From Methanocella arvoryzae MRE50 (GTDB taxonomy: Archaea; Halobacteriota; Methanocellia; Methanocellales; Methanocellaceae): a DNA stretch of 64,000 nucleotides. The DNA lies in the NCBI RefSeq assembly GCF_000063445.1, contig NC_009464.1:1736001-1800000 (forward strand), given 5' to 3'. Below, piece by piece: positions 35,495 through 44,326 of the stretch (the stretch's first letter is position 1; each line of letters begins with the position of its first letter). Both the position numbers and the translations under genes were made by a program. The notes below the pieces were generated by a model. The model was not told where the DNA came from. It did not search any database and worked only from the letters and a program-made list of their open reading frames with translations.

Positions 35495-36271
35495 ATGACG
35501 GTGCTGGAGAAGAAGCGGGAGGTGACGCGGTTCCAGATCCTCGTGGAGGTCGCCGCGAGCCAGCCCCAGATCAAGCAGAGCCAGATCGCCGACTCCCTGG
35601 GGATTACCCCGCAGGCCGTATCTGAGTACATCAAAGACCTGGTAGCCGAGGGCATGATTAGCTCCGGGGGCCGGGGCCAGTACACGGTGACACCGCTGGG
35701 TGTAGAGTCCATCATTTCCGGGGCGCGGGAGCTGAAAGACTATTCTGAGTACGTGCTCAACAACGTGATCGGGCAGGTTACGGTCTGGGCGGCGATCGCC
35801 CGGGAGCCGGTAAAGAAGGATGACGTGGTCAGCCTCACCATGGAGGAGGGCGTCCTCTACGCCGGGCGGGGGAGCGGAAGCGCGAGCGGCACCGCGATCA
35901 ACGCGGCGGGCGCCGGGGAGGACGTGGGCGTGTCAGGGCTGAAAGGCCTCATACCGCTGAAGCAGGAAAAAGTAACTGTGGTCCGGGTGCCGGCCATTGC
36001 AAGCGGCGGCTCGCATAACGTCGACTGTGCATCGCTGAAACGCTCAGTGAGCGGCATCGTGTGCGTGTCAGGCATCGAAGCGCTGGCAGCGCTGAGGAAG
36101 GCCGGGCTGAAGCCCGAAGTCCGGTTCGGGGCCGTCGAAGCCGCGGTGGAAGCGGCGATGAAGGGAGTTAAAGCCTCGCTGGTAATCTCCGAGGACATGG
36201 CCCCGCAGGCGGTCCAGAAGCTCGAGGCTGCCGGGGTCGGGTACGAGATCGCCGATCTGAGCCAGAGCTGA
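35495..36271 (+). CDS. Winged-helix regulator with C-terminal ligand-type domain
   Basis: 258 residues. An N-terminal winged helix (KREVTRFQILVEVAASQPQIKQSQIADSLGITPQAVSEYIKDLVAEGMI, about 6-55) is followed by a Gly/Ala-rich alpha/beta domain. That domain has two similar segments (VSLTMEEGVLYAG and VVRVPAIASGGSHNVDC), and a C-terminal half suggests a Rossmann-like binding fold. Homologues are common in methanogens as predicted repressors. The exact effector is unknown. It follows the preceding regulator closely, a tandem that suggests shared control. Confidence 0.72.
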   Translation: MTVLEKKREVTRFQILVEVAASQPQIKQSQIADSLGITPQAVSEYIKDLVAEGMISSGGRGQYTVTPLGVESIISGARELKDYSEYVLNNVIGQVTVWAAIAREPVKKDDVVSLTMEEGVLYAGRGSGSASGTAINAAGAGEDVGVSGLKGLIPLKQEKVTVVRVPAIASGGSHNVDCASLKRSVSGIVCVSGIEALAALRKAGLKPEVRFGAVEAAVEAAMKGVKASLVISEDMAPQAVQKLEAAGVGYEIADLSQS

Positions 36272-36290
36272 ACGAAGCCGAAGCCCGGGC

Positions 36291-36953
36291 TCAGGTCATC
36301 TTATTCAATGCCCTGCGGAGCTCCGACAGATCTTCTTCGCAGAACAGGTCTTCCAGCCTCAAATCAGGGTACTTTTTGTCGATCAGCCCGCCCATGCAGA
36401 CGCAGCACGTCCCGTTCTCGTGGTGGCGGCAGACAGAGTTGATGCACTTCCCGGGGTTGCGGCAGTGGCTGACGTCCCCGGTGAGGTTCTCGTACAGCTC
36501 GTGGAGCGCCACCGCCACGAGGTAAGAGTCCATGGTTTCCGGGGTGTGATCGCAGTCCGGAGAGATGGGGTCGAGCTCCGGAGGCACGCCTACGAAGATG
36601 AGCTTATGCCTGGCCACGTTGAACCCGATGATGTTCGTGTGCGGTGCCATCCCGAAGGCGAGGTCCTCGGCGCCGTCGACGAAAACGATCCTTATCCTGT
36701 TCTCCGGGTCCGCGGCCCTGATCTGGCGGACGACCTGTCGGAAGGTTCTGTATACTTTATATCTGCGGCCCATAGAAGAAGCTAGCGATCGTAGGCGGCT
36801 ACCCTGCCTGTCGCCATTATCCGGCTTGAAGGGGCCGGTGAACGCTTTGCTGTCCGGGAACAGCGCCGGGTCGTACTCGAGATCGATTTCGAACAGCTTC
36901 GCGAGCACCGCGCGCAGCATGGGGAAATCCCGGTTGGTCACCGCCGCGAGCAA
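36291..36953 (-). CDS. Archaemetzincin-like protein with altered metal motif
   Basis: The sequence VALHELYENLTGDVSHCRNPGKCINSVC recalls the archaemetzincin signature HExxHxxGxxHC, including the trailing cysteines. However, the second histidine is replaced by glutamate (HELYE) and the spacing to the last histidine is longer. It may be an inactive or differently metallated zincin. More cysteines follow (CCVCMGG), perhaps a structural zinc site. The frame starts at TTG 36953; ATG 36920 is the alternative. A TATA box (about 36990-37002) points to transcription from near 36970, where an ATG opens a nine-codon reading frame in another frame. Confidence 0.6.
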   Translation of the reverse strand: MLAAVTNRDFPMLRAVLAKLFEIDLEYDPALFPDSKAFTGPFKPDNGDRQGSRLRSLASSMGRRYKVYRTFRQVVRQIRAADPENRIRIVFVDGAEDLAFGMAPHTNIIGFNVARHKLIFVGVPPELDPISPDCDHTPETMDSYLVAVALHELYENLTGDVSHCRNPGKCINSVCRHHENGTCCVCMGGLIDKKYPDLRLEDLFCEEDLSELRRALNKMT

Positions 36954-37054
36954 GGAATCAGCTCCATGATAGATTCTCCGCGTCTCTGCATTAAATATAT
37001 AATCCCTGCCGCCGTGACTGATCGATCAAACTTCACTAGCTTCCGGGAGGCAAA

Positions 37055-37783
37055 ATGAGGACCTACTACGATGTGCTGGGAGTCGGCCGGGACGCTAGCC
37101 CCGGGGAAATCAAGCGGGCATACCATCAGCTCGCCCTACACTACCACCCGGACAAAAACCAGTCGGCAGAGGCTGCGGAGAAGATGCGCCAGCTCAATGA
37201 GGCGTACCAGACGCTTTCAGACCCCGTAGCCAGAGAGCGATATGATGCGGCATTGCGATCGCCCTCGCCGGGGTACCAGACATACAGAAGCACCGGATAC
37301 TCCGGCAATACGTGGGCCGATTACGGATACGAGGCCCCCCGGCACACCAACGTTTACCACCACACCGTCTACTTCTCGTTCGAAAACCTCGTAGCCGCGG
37401 CGATCACCGGCGCCACCATAGGCGCGATCATAGCGGTCGCGTTCGTCTTTCTGGGCATCCGCCTCGACACCCGTCCCGGCCTGGTCGCGGCGCTCATGCT
37501 GGCGGCCGTCGCCACCTTCGCCCCGCCGGTGCTCACCGTGATCCAGCTTCGCAAATCCATCGGCAGCGACGGCGAAGCCCGGATGGCCGGCGCCATCGCC
37601 CTGGCAGCCACCCTCTCGATAGCAGTCGCCGGGGCTACCATATTCACCGCCATCTTCGGCGAGCCGGGCCTCGGCCTCAATCCAGTATGCGGGTGCTGCG
37701 GACTCGCCCCCGCTATGGCCGTCGCCGGGTGGGTCATCGGCGGCCGGGTGGGCAAGATCACCAGGAACATATTCCCCATCTGA
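37055..37783 (+). CDS. J-domain membrane protein
   Basis: 242 residues. Residues 1-66 are a complete J domain with the HPD motif (LHYHPDKN), which stimulates DnaK-type chaperones. A Tyr/Ser-rich linker follows. About four hydrophobic segments come next (AAAITGATIGAIIAVAFVFLG, LVAALMLAAVATFAPPVL, GAIALAATLSIAVAGATIF and AMAVAGWVIGGRVG). The J domain is thus tethered on the cytoplasmic face. GGGAGG at 37045-37050 with four to five-base spacing supports ATG 37055. Its client is unknown. No dnaK is nearby. Confidence 0.85.
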   Translation: MRTYYDVLGVGRDASPGEIKRAYHQLALHYHPDKNQSAEAAEKMRQLNEAYQTLSDPVARERYDAALRSPSPGYQTYRSTGYSGNTWADYGYEAPRHTNVYHHTVYFSFENLVAAAITGATIGAIIAVAFVFLGIRLDTRPGLVAALMLAAVATFAPPVLTVIQLRKSIGSDGEARMAGAIALAATLSIAVAGATIFTAIFGEPGLGLNPVCGCCGLAPAMAVAGWVIGGRVGKITRNIFPI

Positions 37784-37826
37784 AGGCGCGGGAAGAAAAA
37801 CGATCGCGTCCCGGGATTGTTTGCAA

Positions 37827-39008
37827 CTAGTTATACATAGGGTCCATGCCTCTGTCGACCACGACGTCGAAGTCGAGCCGGTCTTCCCAGTCCCAGTAGA
37901 TCCACGCCTGGAAGATCAGGTCGTCGACGCCGGAGGTCTTGATGCTGGTCGGCTTTTTGACGCACACGGAAAGCTCTCTGATCTGGATGTCGTAGTAGCC
38001 ATTCTCTTTATAGTGCCGGGGATTGTCGAACACGTTCCACGTGGGGTCGGCGTGGATCCACCTCGAGCCGTCCCAGGCCTCGAGCCAGGCGTGGCTGTAG
38101 ACGGAGTCGTTCCGGTTCTTTTCCACGCAGATGATGAACTTTGCCGGGATGCCCATGGACCTGTAGTAGGACCGGGCCAGCGAGACGTAGTCTTTGCAGA
38201 TCCCGTGATACCGGGGGCCGTAGCCTGACTGGTTGAACCCTATGTACCAGTCGCTCTGGGTGAATTCACCATAATATGGGTCTTTCTGCCACCGGTCCGT
38301 ATCGGAGGTCATCTGGCGGTTTACGTACGAGGTCAGGTTTTTCATAGCCCCGTACAGGTCTTTCGTGCGGTAGGGCTCCACACCGTTGGTCAGTCCCATG
38401 GCAGCGTGCAGGGAATTATTGTACGCCTCCGCCTGCCTCGTGAAGAAACGCTGATCATAGTAGCCGGTGGGCACGAGGGTGCTGAGATCGTCGTTCCCGA
38501 GGTTGTCGCCCGCGGGGTCGGGATCGGATATGGCGAAGGTGACGAAAATATATTTCCCGGTCTCGTCGAGGTAATCGAAGGCCAGCGTCTCGTTCACCTC
38601 GTCGAGGTCGAGCCGGAACTCCGGAGAGATGGCGCCCGCGTACCCGTCCGGGGGCACTGTGTAGTCGAACTCGAGGGTCAGGTCCGAGCCCCGGGTCCAG
38701 TTTTTGAAAGAGACGGATTTAGCGCTATAACCGTCGTCGGGAAGGCTGAAGGTCAGGTTGCCGCTGATCTCTTCCACGCCCGAATAGTCCCTGCGGAAAG
38801 TGACGGTGGACGAGTGAGAGCTGCCGAGAGGCTGCCACTGGTCCAGATCGGCGCTCACGAAACTAATGTTACCCGCTGTAGGCGTAGCGATGACAGGCTC
38901 TGCCTGACTGCCGGACAGCGCGCCGTAGAAGAGAACTACTGCGACCATCACGCCGATGAACAGCAGACACGCCAGCAACATTGAAGATGATCTATGCCCT
39001 TCCGACAC
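37827..39008 (-). CDS. Exported transglutaminase-like protein
   Basis: 393 residues. A single N-terminal hydrophobic segment (SMLLACLLFIGVMVAVVLFYGAL, about 9-31) is a signal anchor, so the rest is outside the cell. The C-terminal transglutaminase-like domain has a full triad: cysteine in GICKDYVSLA, histidine in SHAWLEAWD and aspartate in HADPTWNVFD. The preceding region (about 45-190) is beta-rich. Members are cysteine proteases or cross-linking enzymes. The start is GTG 39008; ATG 38981 is the alternative. The protein carries several N-x-S/T sites that could be glycosylated. Confidence 0.85.
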   Translation of the reverse strand: MSEGHRSSSMLLACLLFIGVMVAVVLFYGALSGSQAEPVIATPTAGNISFVSADLDQWQPLGSSHSSTVTFRRDYSGVEEISGNLTFSLPDDGYSAKSVSFKNWTRGSDLTLEFDYTVPPDGYAGAISPEFRLDLDEVNETLAFDYLDETGKYIFVTFAISDPDPAGDNLGNDDLSTLVPTGYYDQRFFTRQAEAYNNSLHAAMGLTNGVEPYRTKDLYGAMKNLTSYVNRQMTSDTDRWQKDPYYGEFTQSDWYIGFNQSGYGPRYHGICKDYVSLARSYYRSMGIPAKFIICVEKNRNDSVYSHAWLEAWDGSRWIHADPTWNVFDNPRHYKENGYYDIQIRELSVCVKKPTSIKTSGVDDLIFQAWIYWDWEDRLDFDVVVDRGMDPMYN

Positions 39009-39140
39009 GGTTAGACTTCCTGGACCGCCTCCAGAACGAGGCCTGAGCCGGGAGGATATCTGGGTTGCTAGTATTAACCCTTTCTGTCATAATCTGTTAA
39101 TCCACCCTCAGGGCGATTGGGCAGATAGAACAGGGGAAAG

Positions 39141-39401
39141 CTACCGCTCTCCGGAAGGCGATCCCGGCTTCGGGATTTCCGGCATGTCCAGTATGCCCGG
39201 CTCCGGCTTGTTGTGCTTGCAGGTCCTGTTGGACACCAGCGGGTCGAGGACGTCGACCTTTCTGGGGCTGCCGCCGTAGGTGCACAGGGTGGTGCGGTCG
39301 GGCAGAGCGCGCAGGAACTCGCACCCGATGCAGGATAACGGGTATTCTTTCTTCATGCGGTCGATGAGAGACTCTGGGTACCGGGGCCTTTCGAGATCCA
39401 T
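39141..39401 (-). CDS. Small cysteine-motif protein (86 aa)
   Basis: A short soluble protein with four cysteines arranged CIGC, then LCTYGG, then TCKHN. The pattern could bind one zinc or an iron-sulfur cluster. It reads divergently from the helicase gene at 39487 and has an ATG start at 39401. An overlapping frame (39097-39408) has poor coding character and was left out. No family recognised. Confidence 0.65.
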   Translation of the reverse strand: MDLERPRYPESLIDRMKKEYPLSCIGCEFLRALPDRTTLCTYGGSPRKVDVLDPLVSNRTCKHNKPEPGILDMPEIPKPGSPSGER

Positions 39402-39486
39402 GATGCACTATCCGCGCTCATTCCGCATATATTCTCGGGAGCAAATAACGATTTATATGAGCAGCATCATCTATTCCGAGTAATAC

Positions 39487-42069
39487 ATGGCGCTATACGT
39501 CGTTTTCGTGCCCTACCGCAAGGACGAGTACCGGGTCTACCCTGTGAAAGGCGAGGGCACGCCCGTCTTCTCGGGCGTGCTCACCGTGCAGGAGACCTCC
39601 AGGGGCATCAGGCCGCTCAAGGTGAGGGTGATCAAGGAAAAGGGAGACGAGTACCTGCCGGTGTCGACGTTCACGGAACTGCTCAAGGCCGCCGACTGCC
39701 TTTTTACCACGATGATGGCGGACGCCCAGGAGCAGCCGCTCAACGACATGCTGAAAGCCTACCAGCTCACGTCCCAGAGGATAGGCGTCTGCCGGTTCTG
39801 CCTGATGGAGGATAAGATCACCTTCAGGAAGCCCGACATGGTCAGGTTCAAGAGCGAGCTGGTCTGCCTGGACTGCGCCAAAAAAGAGCTGAAGAGGGAG
39901 CTGAGCTTCCGGGGCAGGATCACTTCGAAGGGCCTCGACCGGATGGAGGCCATCCTCGAGAAGACGAGGGACCTGAACCGGGTGCTCGCCCTGCTCAACC
40001 CGTCCAACCTGCCCCCGGAGCTGACGAAGTTCGACCTGATCCCGGCGGCGGAGTCGAGGATTAAGCCGGTGAAGGTCTCCGACCTCAAGATCGACCCGAA
40101 ACTCAAAGAGGTACTCCTCGGCAAGGTGGAGAGCCTCCTCCCGGTGCAGTCCAAATCGGTGAGCTCCGGCCTGCTCGAAGGCAAGAGCCAGCTCGTCGTC
40201 TCGGCCACCGCCACGGGCAAGACGCTGATCGGCGAGCTCGCGGGCGTCAACAACATCCTGGCCGGCAAAGGGAAGATGCTGTTCCTGGTGCCGCTGGTCG
40301 CGCTGGCCAACCAGAAGTACGAGCAGTTCAAGAAGCGGTACTCCCCCCTCGGGCTGAAGACCGCCATCCGGGTGGGCACGTCCCGGATTTCCCTGAACTC
40401 GGTCAAGCTGAACACCTCGCTGGACTCGGACATCGTGGTGGGCACGTACGAGGGCCTGGACTACGTGCTCCGCACCTCCGGCCCCGCCGGGGTAAAAAAG
40501 ATCGGCACCGTGGTGATCGACGAGGTGCACATGCTGGAGGACCCGGAGAGAGGCCACCGGCTGGACGGGCTCATAGCGAGGCTCAAGGCCTGCGCCCCCG
40601 CCGCCCAGTTCGTCTTTTTATCGGCGACCATCGGCAACCCGAAAGAGGTGGCAAAGCACCTGGGCGGGACGCTGGTCGAGTACGAGCACAGGCCCGTGCC
40701 TCTCGAAAGGCACCTGATCTTCGCGCAGGAGCACGAGAAGTACCGCCTCATCGACGAGTACGCCTCCAAGGAGTACTCGAAGACCTCCTCGAAAGGCTTC
40801 AAGGGCCAGACCATCGTCTTCACCAACTCCAGGAAGAAGTGCCACTCCATCAGCCAGGCGCTCCGCATCAACTCCGCCCCATACCACGCCGGCCTGACGT
40901 ACCCGCAGCGCAAGAGCGTGGAGGACCGGTTCGCGAAGGGCGAGATCAAGGTAGTGGTCACCACGGCAGCTCTTGCGGCAGGCGTGGACTTCCCCGCCTC
41001 GCAGGTGATCTTCGAGTCCCTGGCGATGGGCAAAGACTGGCTGTCGGTCAGCGAGTTCCAGCAGATGCAGGGCAGGGCGGGCAGGCCAGACTTCCACGAC
41101 CTCGGCAAGGTCGTCGTCCTCTCCGACCCCGACAGCACCATCGAGGGGGAGAGCGAGGAAGAGGTCGCATTCCGCCTGCTGGGCGGCAGCGCCGAGCACG
41201 TGAACGTCTGCTATGACGAGCCGGAGCAGATGGAGGAATGCCTGGCGAATACTAGCGTCGCACCGGAGGAGAAGGTGCTGGAGAAGATCAACGACGGGAT
41301 GCTGGGCATCACCTGCCCGACCTCTGCGCTGGTCCAGAAATGCGTCTCCGGCGGCCTGCTGGTCAAAGAAAAGGGCCTGGTGAAGCAGACGCAGATGGGC
41401 CGGGCTGTCGTGACTCATTTCCTCAGCGTCGCGAACGCCCTCCTGATCCGGGACCGGCTGCGAAAGAAGGTCGCCCCGCTGGACATCGCCGTCGAGCTGG
41501 AGGCGTTCGACGCCGTGTACTTCAGAGGAGCAGACAGGTTATCGAAGATCATCGGCATCAGCGTGCCCTCAAGGGTGTTCAGCCCGTCCAGCCTCGACAT
41601 CGTCTTCTCCTGCGACGCGATAGCGAAGATGGACCACGGGATGCGGGACCAGTTCCTGGAGTTCAGCGCCGACTTCCTGGACTGCGTGTGCGAGGACAGC
41701 CCGTTCTGCGGCTGCGCCGAGCGCAAGTTCAGCAAGAAGCTGATCGCCTATCGTCTGAAAGGAAAAGACCCCCACGGCATAGCGAGAGCGATAGCCGCCG
41801 ACTACAACCTGAACGCCTTCGAAGGCGACATCCTGGGATATCTGGATCGCACGGTGAGAAACCTGGACGCCGTCCACGAGATCGCCCGCATCGAGCGGCT
41901 CAACCCGGCCGCCGCGGAGGCTAAGTTACTGAGAGAGGGCGTCGAGGATCCGGAGAAGATCACCCAGGAGCAGTACAACGCTTTAGTGGGCACCACCAGG
42001 AAACGGACGTATGCGCCGAGAAAGAAGGCGAAAGCTGCGCTGGACGACGATGAGGACGAGGACTACTAG
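39487..42069 (+). CDS. DEAD/DEAH-type superfamily 2 helicase (DUF5814-like N-terminus)
   Basis: 860 residues. The N-terminal 180 residues carry a four-cysteine zinc site (CRFCLMED ... CLDCAKKE). The helicase core has Walker A SATATGKTLIGE, DEVHMLED as motif II, SATIGNP as motif III, and ALAAGVDFPASQ with MQGRAGRPDF as motifs V and VI. The latter resemble Ski2/Hel308-type helicases. A further cysteine cluster CVCEDSPFCGCAERK sits near residue 735, and HhH-like segments follow. The tail is acidic (DDDEDEDY). A role in DNA repair or RNA processing is likely. Confidence 0.9.
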   Translation: MALYVVFVPYRKDEYRVYPVKGEGTPVFSGVLTVQETSRGIRPLKVRVIKEKGDEYLPVSTFTELLKAADCLFTTMMADAQEQPLNDMLKAYQLTSQRIGVCRFCLMEDKITFRKPDMVRFKSELVCLDCAKKELKRELSFRGRITSKGLDRMEAILEKTRDLNRVLALLNPSNLPPELTKFDLIPAAESRIKPVKVSDLKIDPKLKEVLLGKVESLLPVQSKSVSSGLLEGKSQLVVSATATGKTLIGELAGVNNILAGKGKMLFLVPLVALANQKYEQFKKRYSPLGLKTAIRVGTSRISLNSVKLNTSLDSDIVVGTYEGLDYVLRTSGPAGVKKIGTVVIDEVHMLEDPERGHRLDGLIARLKACAPAAQFVFLSATIGNPKEVAKHLGGTLVEYEHRPVPLERHLIFAQEHEKYRLIDEYASKEYSKTSSKGFKGQTIVFTNSRKKCHSISQALRINSAPYHAGLTYPQRKSVEDRFAKGEIKVVVTTAALAAGVDFPASQVIFESLAMGKDWLSVSEFQQMQGRAGRPDFHDLGKVVVLSDPDSTIEGESEEEVAFRLLGGSAEHVNVCYDEPEQMEECLANTSVAPEEKVLEKINDGMLGITCPTSALVQKCVSGGLLVKEKGLVKQTQMGRAVVTHFLSVANALLIRDRLRKKVAPLDIAVELEAFDAVYFRGADRLSKIIGISVPSRVFSPSSLDIVFSCDAIAKMDHGMRDQFLEFSADFLDCVCEDSPFCGCAERKFSKKLIAYRLKGKDPHGIARAIAADYNLNAFEGDILGYLDRTVRNLDAVHEIARIERLNPAAAEAKLLREGVEDPEKITQEQYNALVGTTRKRTYAPRKKAKAALDDDEDEDY

Positions 42070-42084
42070 CTCGTGGTGAATAAT

Positions 42085-42135
42085 TTACCACAGAGACCCA
42101 TAGAGAACGGTTCGCCACAGATTCAGAGAAACTCT
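42085..42135. repeat. CACAGAG-type repeat, single arm
   Basis: ACCACAGAGACCCATAGAG and GCCACAGATTCAGAGAAACTC are degenerate versions of the unit seen at 32.4 and 52.6 kb. The opposing arm is missing. It lies just after the helicase stop codon. Confidence 0.55.
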
Positions 42136-42152
42136 CGCTTAAAATTGGGGGG

Positions 42153-42185
42153 AGATGGCTGTGGCTATCTAAAGCACAGCCATCT
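42153..42185. terminator. Hairpin between convergent genes
   Basis: AGATGGCTGTG (42153-42163) pairs perfectly with CACAGCCATCT (42175-42185) around an 11-base loop. It lies between the convergent ends of the helicase and the gene at 42230, and could serve both directions. Confidence 0.6.
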
Positions 42186-42229
42186 TTGATAATTGTCAGT
42201 ACGACAGGCGTTCTGCGCTATCGGTCCAC

Positions 42230-42748
42230 TTACTTCTTCTTGATCGGGCCGGGAGCTTCGTCGTCCACTGCGTTGATGAAGACGCACTTCTTCTCATCCC
42301 TCACGGGGATGGCCTTGCCGCCGCTGAACCTGATCCGGCCGTCGGCCACGATGACGTTGTCCTCTTCCGTGTCCTCGATCTCCTCGATGACGCCGGTCGC
42401 GGGGTTCTGCCTGAGGCGCTTCTTCTTCGGGCCGTTGCTGGTGGCAGCCTGTGCCGGAGCCGCTTTAGGAGCGGAGGCTTCGTCGTCGAAGGGCGTCTCG
42501 GGAACGCTGGCTGAGGCTGCCGCGCTGCCACTGGGCAGCACGTCCATGGCCGCATTCAGCATTCTGGCCAGCATGACGAGCTTGAGCTCGAGGCCGATGA
42601 TCCGGCTCTCGGTGTCCGCCGGGTTTTCCGATATCTTCGCATCGTACTGGCTGACCGCCTCTTTGAGGTCCGTGATGTCGACCTCTGCGCCAGCCGCGGA
42701 GAGCTTCTGCTCTATCCTGTCGAAAATGGTCGTTCCTGCACCATCCAT
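42230..42748 (-). CDS. Hypothetical protein with coiled-coil N-terminus (172 aa)
   Basis: Not recognised as a named family. Residues 1-75 are helical, with a leucine-rich stretch RIIGLELKLVMLARMLNAAM. An Ala/Pro-rich linker (about 78-105) leads to a basic patch PKKKRLRQNP. A short beta-rich domain (VIEEIEDTEEDNVIVADGRIRFSGGKAIPV) and a basic end follow. The alternation of acidic and basic segments would suit an interaction protein. Codon use is normal. It converges on the helicase gene. Confidence 0.65.
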   Translation of the reverse strand: MDGAGTTIFDRIEQKLSAAGAEVDITDLKEAVSQYDAKISENPADTESRIIGLELKLVMLARMLNAAMDVLPSGSAAASASVPETPFDDEASAPKAAPAQAATSNGPKKKRLRQNPATGVIEEIEDTEEDNVIVADGRIRFSGGKAIPVRDEKKCVFINAVDDEAPGPIKKK

Positions 42749-42940
42749 CGATATTATCCCCTATAGGCATTAAATGCGGGGGGATTTCGCTTAAACCTTT
42801 TGGTGCCGGATAGAAAGCATCTGTAATATAGTCGCCTGTATTAGTTACGCTATCTGTACGCGGGCGCAGCGGCTGGACAGGAATAAATATAAGCTTGCAG
42901 CAATAATTAATCGGCAATCTATCATCATCTAGTGACTCGT

Positions 42941-43801
42941 ATGCAAAACTGGAAAGAGATGAGGGCGATCAATGAGGGTATTGATCAGCTGCTGGCCGGA
43001 GTCGAGCTGCCGGAGATCAGGCAGGGCATGGCCCATTCGCTGAAGACTTCCGGGAAGAGGCTGCGACCTCTCACGCTGTTAATCATGGCAGAGCTGAACG
43101 GCGGTACCGTTGAAAAAGCGCTGAACGCCGCGCTCGGGATAGAGTGCATCCACACGGCGTCCCTGATCCAGGACGACATACTCGACGAGGGCCTGAAGCG
43201 CCGGGGAGAATTGACTTCCCACGAGAAGTTCGGCATCTTCATCGCCACTGTGTCCGCCGATTACCTGATATCCAGGGCAGTGATGCTCTACTCTGGCTAC
43301 GATGCGAAGTCGATCGAGGCATTCGGCCGGATGGGCCTGGAGCTGGCCGAAGGAGAGGTGCTCGACATCAAAACCAGGAGATCGAAGACTGACGAGGCCT
43401 ACTACCTCGAGTGCGTCCGCCGGAAAACTGCGACGGCCTTCGCCTCGTGCTTCGAGATCGGCGCGAGGATCGCGGGCGTCTCCGACGATAAGGCAGAGCT
43501 CTGCCGGAAGATGGGAGAAGAGTTCGGCATCGCCTACCAGATTGTGGACGACCTGATCGAGTTCACCCGGATCGACGACGAGAACAAGATCTCGTTGCAG
43601 CAGTCCTACATCCTGCCCCTCATGTACCTCGAAACCATGCCCCGGGAACAGGCAATAGATGCCTGCATGAAGCAGGTGGAGAAGCGGATCGAGTTCATAG
43701 AGCAGTCCCTCGGAGAGTTCGATGACGGGGAGCCGAAGGACAAGCTGCGGGAAGTAGTGGACGTCCTCAGAAAGTACAATGGAGTCAAGATCAAAGGATA
43801 G
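42941..43801 (+). CDS. Polyprenyl synthetase-family protein, atypical second motif
   Basis: 286 residues from ATG 42941. SGKRLRPLTLLIMAEL and the first aspartate motif DDILDEGLKRRGELTSHEKFG are normal for trans-prenyltransferases that build C15-C20+ chains. The second motif reads QIVDDLIEFT instead of DDxxD. The usual loop with GKxxGxD and a lysine before TLPLIYA is shortened to DENKISLQQSYILPL. It may be a regulatory or inactive paralogue, or an enzyme with another allylic substrate. GTG 42932 is the alternative start. An AT-rich box at 42900-42910 precedes it. Confidence 0.85.
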   Translation: MQNWKEMRAINEGIDQLLAGVELPEIRQGMAHSLKTSGKRLRPLTLLIMAELNGGTVEKALNAALGIECIHTASLIQDDILDEGLKRRGELTSHEKFGIFIATVSADYLISRAVMLYSGYDAKSIEAFGRMGLELAEGEVLDIKTRRSKTDEAYYLECVRRKTATAFASCFEIGARIAGVSDDKAELCRKMGEEFGIAYQIVDDLIEFTRIDDENKISLQQSYILPLMYLETMPREQAIDACMKQVEKRIEFIEQSLGEFDDGEPKDKLREVVDVLRKYNGVKIKG

Positions 43802-43904
43802 CTAAGTAAAGTGCACAGGCTAAGCCTTAATACTTCCATAACCGGCGTACGCTGCGCTATTACCCTGCTATTGGTCGAAAATGCCGCCAGGCACTCGTAA
43901 ATGA

Positions 43905-44137
43905 AGTCGGAGAGGTTCTCCGGGTATAGAGAGGACTTTCAAGCTGAGAGGTCAGAGAGATCAGGAGTTCTGAGAGGGGGTTATGTGAGGTACCCGGAGG
44001 TCAGAGAGAATATATAAGTAAATCCTCTCAGACCTTTCCACACTCCCAATCCTCCTCTCAGACCTCTCCACCCTCTCCAACCTCCCGGCCTGAAAATCCT
44101 CCCAGACCTCCAGGGAACTCCCCGACCTCCAGAAGTT
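43905..44137. repeat. GACCTC-type inverted repeat element
   Basis: A purine arm (variants of GAGAGGTCAGAGAG, 43905-44010) and a pyrimidine arm (variants of CTCTCAGACCTCTCC, 44026-44137) face each other across a short AT-rich loop. The pyrimidine arm is nearly the same as 60455-60572 over about 110 bases. The rest of the gap to 44326 is AT-rich and holds the CDC48 promoter region (TTATATTATATTGATTATATTT, from about 44283). Confidence 0.75.
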
Positions 44138-44326
44138 TTTCACCAGCTTGACTTAAAAAATCCAATTTTGTATATAACTATATTATCTGGCCAGCTTGAT
44201 CACCTGTAAGATCAGCCTACCGCATGCCATGCATGCCATTATTCTAGCCTGCGCTAAATGCCGTGATAACCGAAACTCACATTTATATTATATTGATTAT
44301 ATTTATTATTCTGTTGAGGTTTGACG

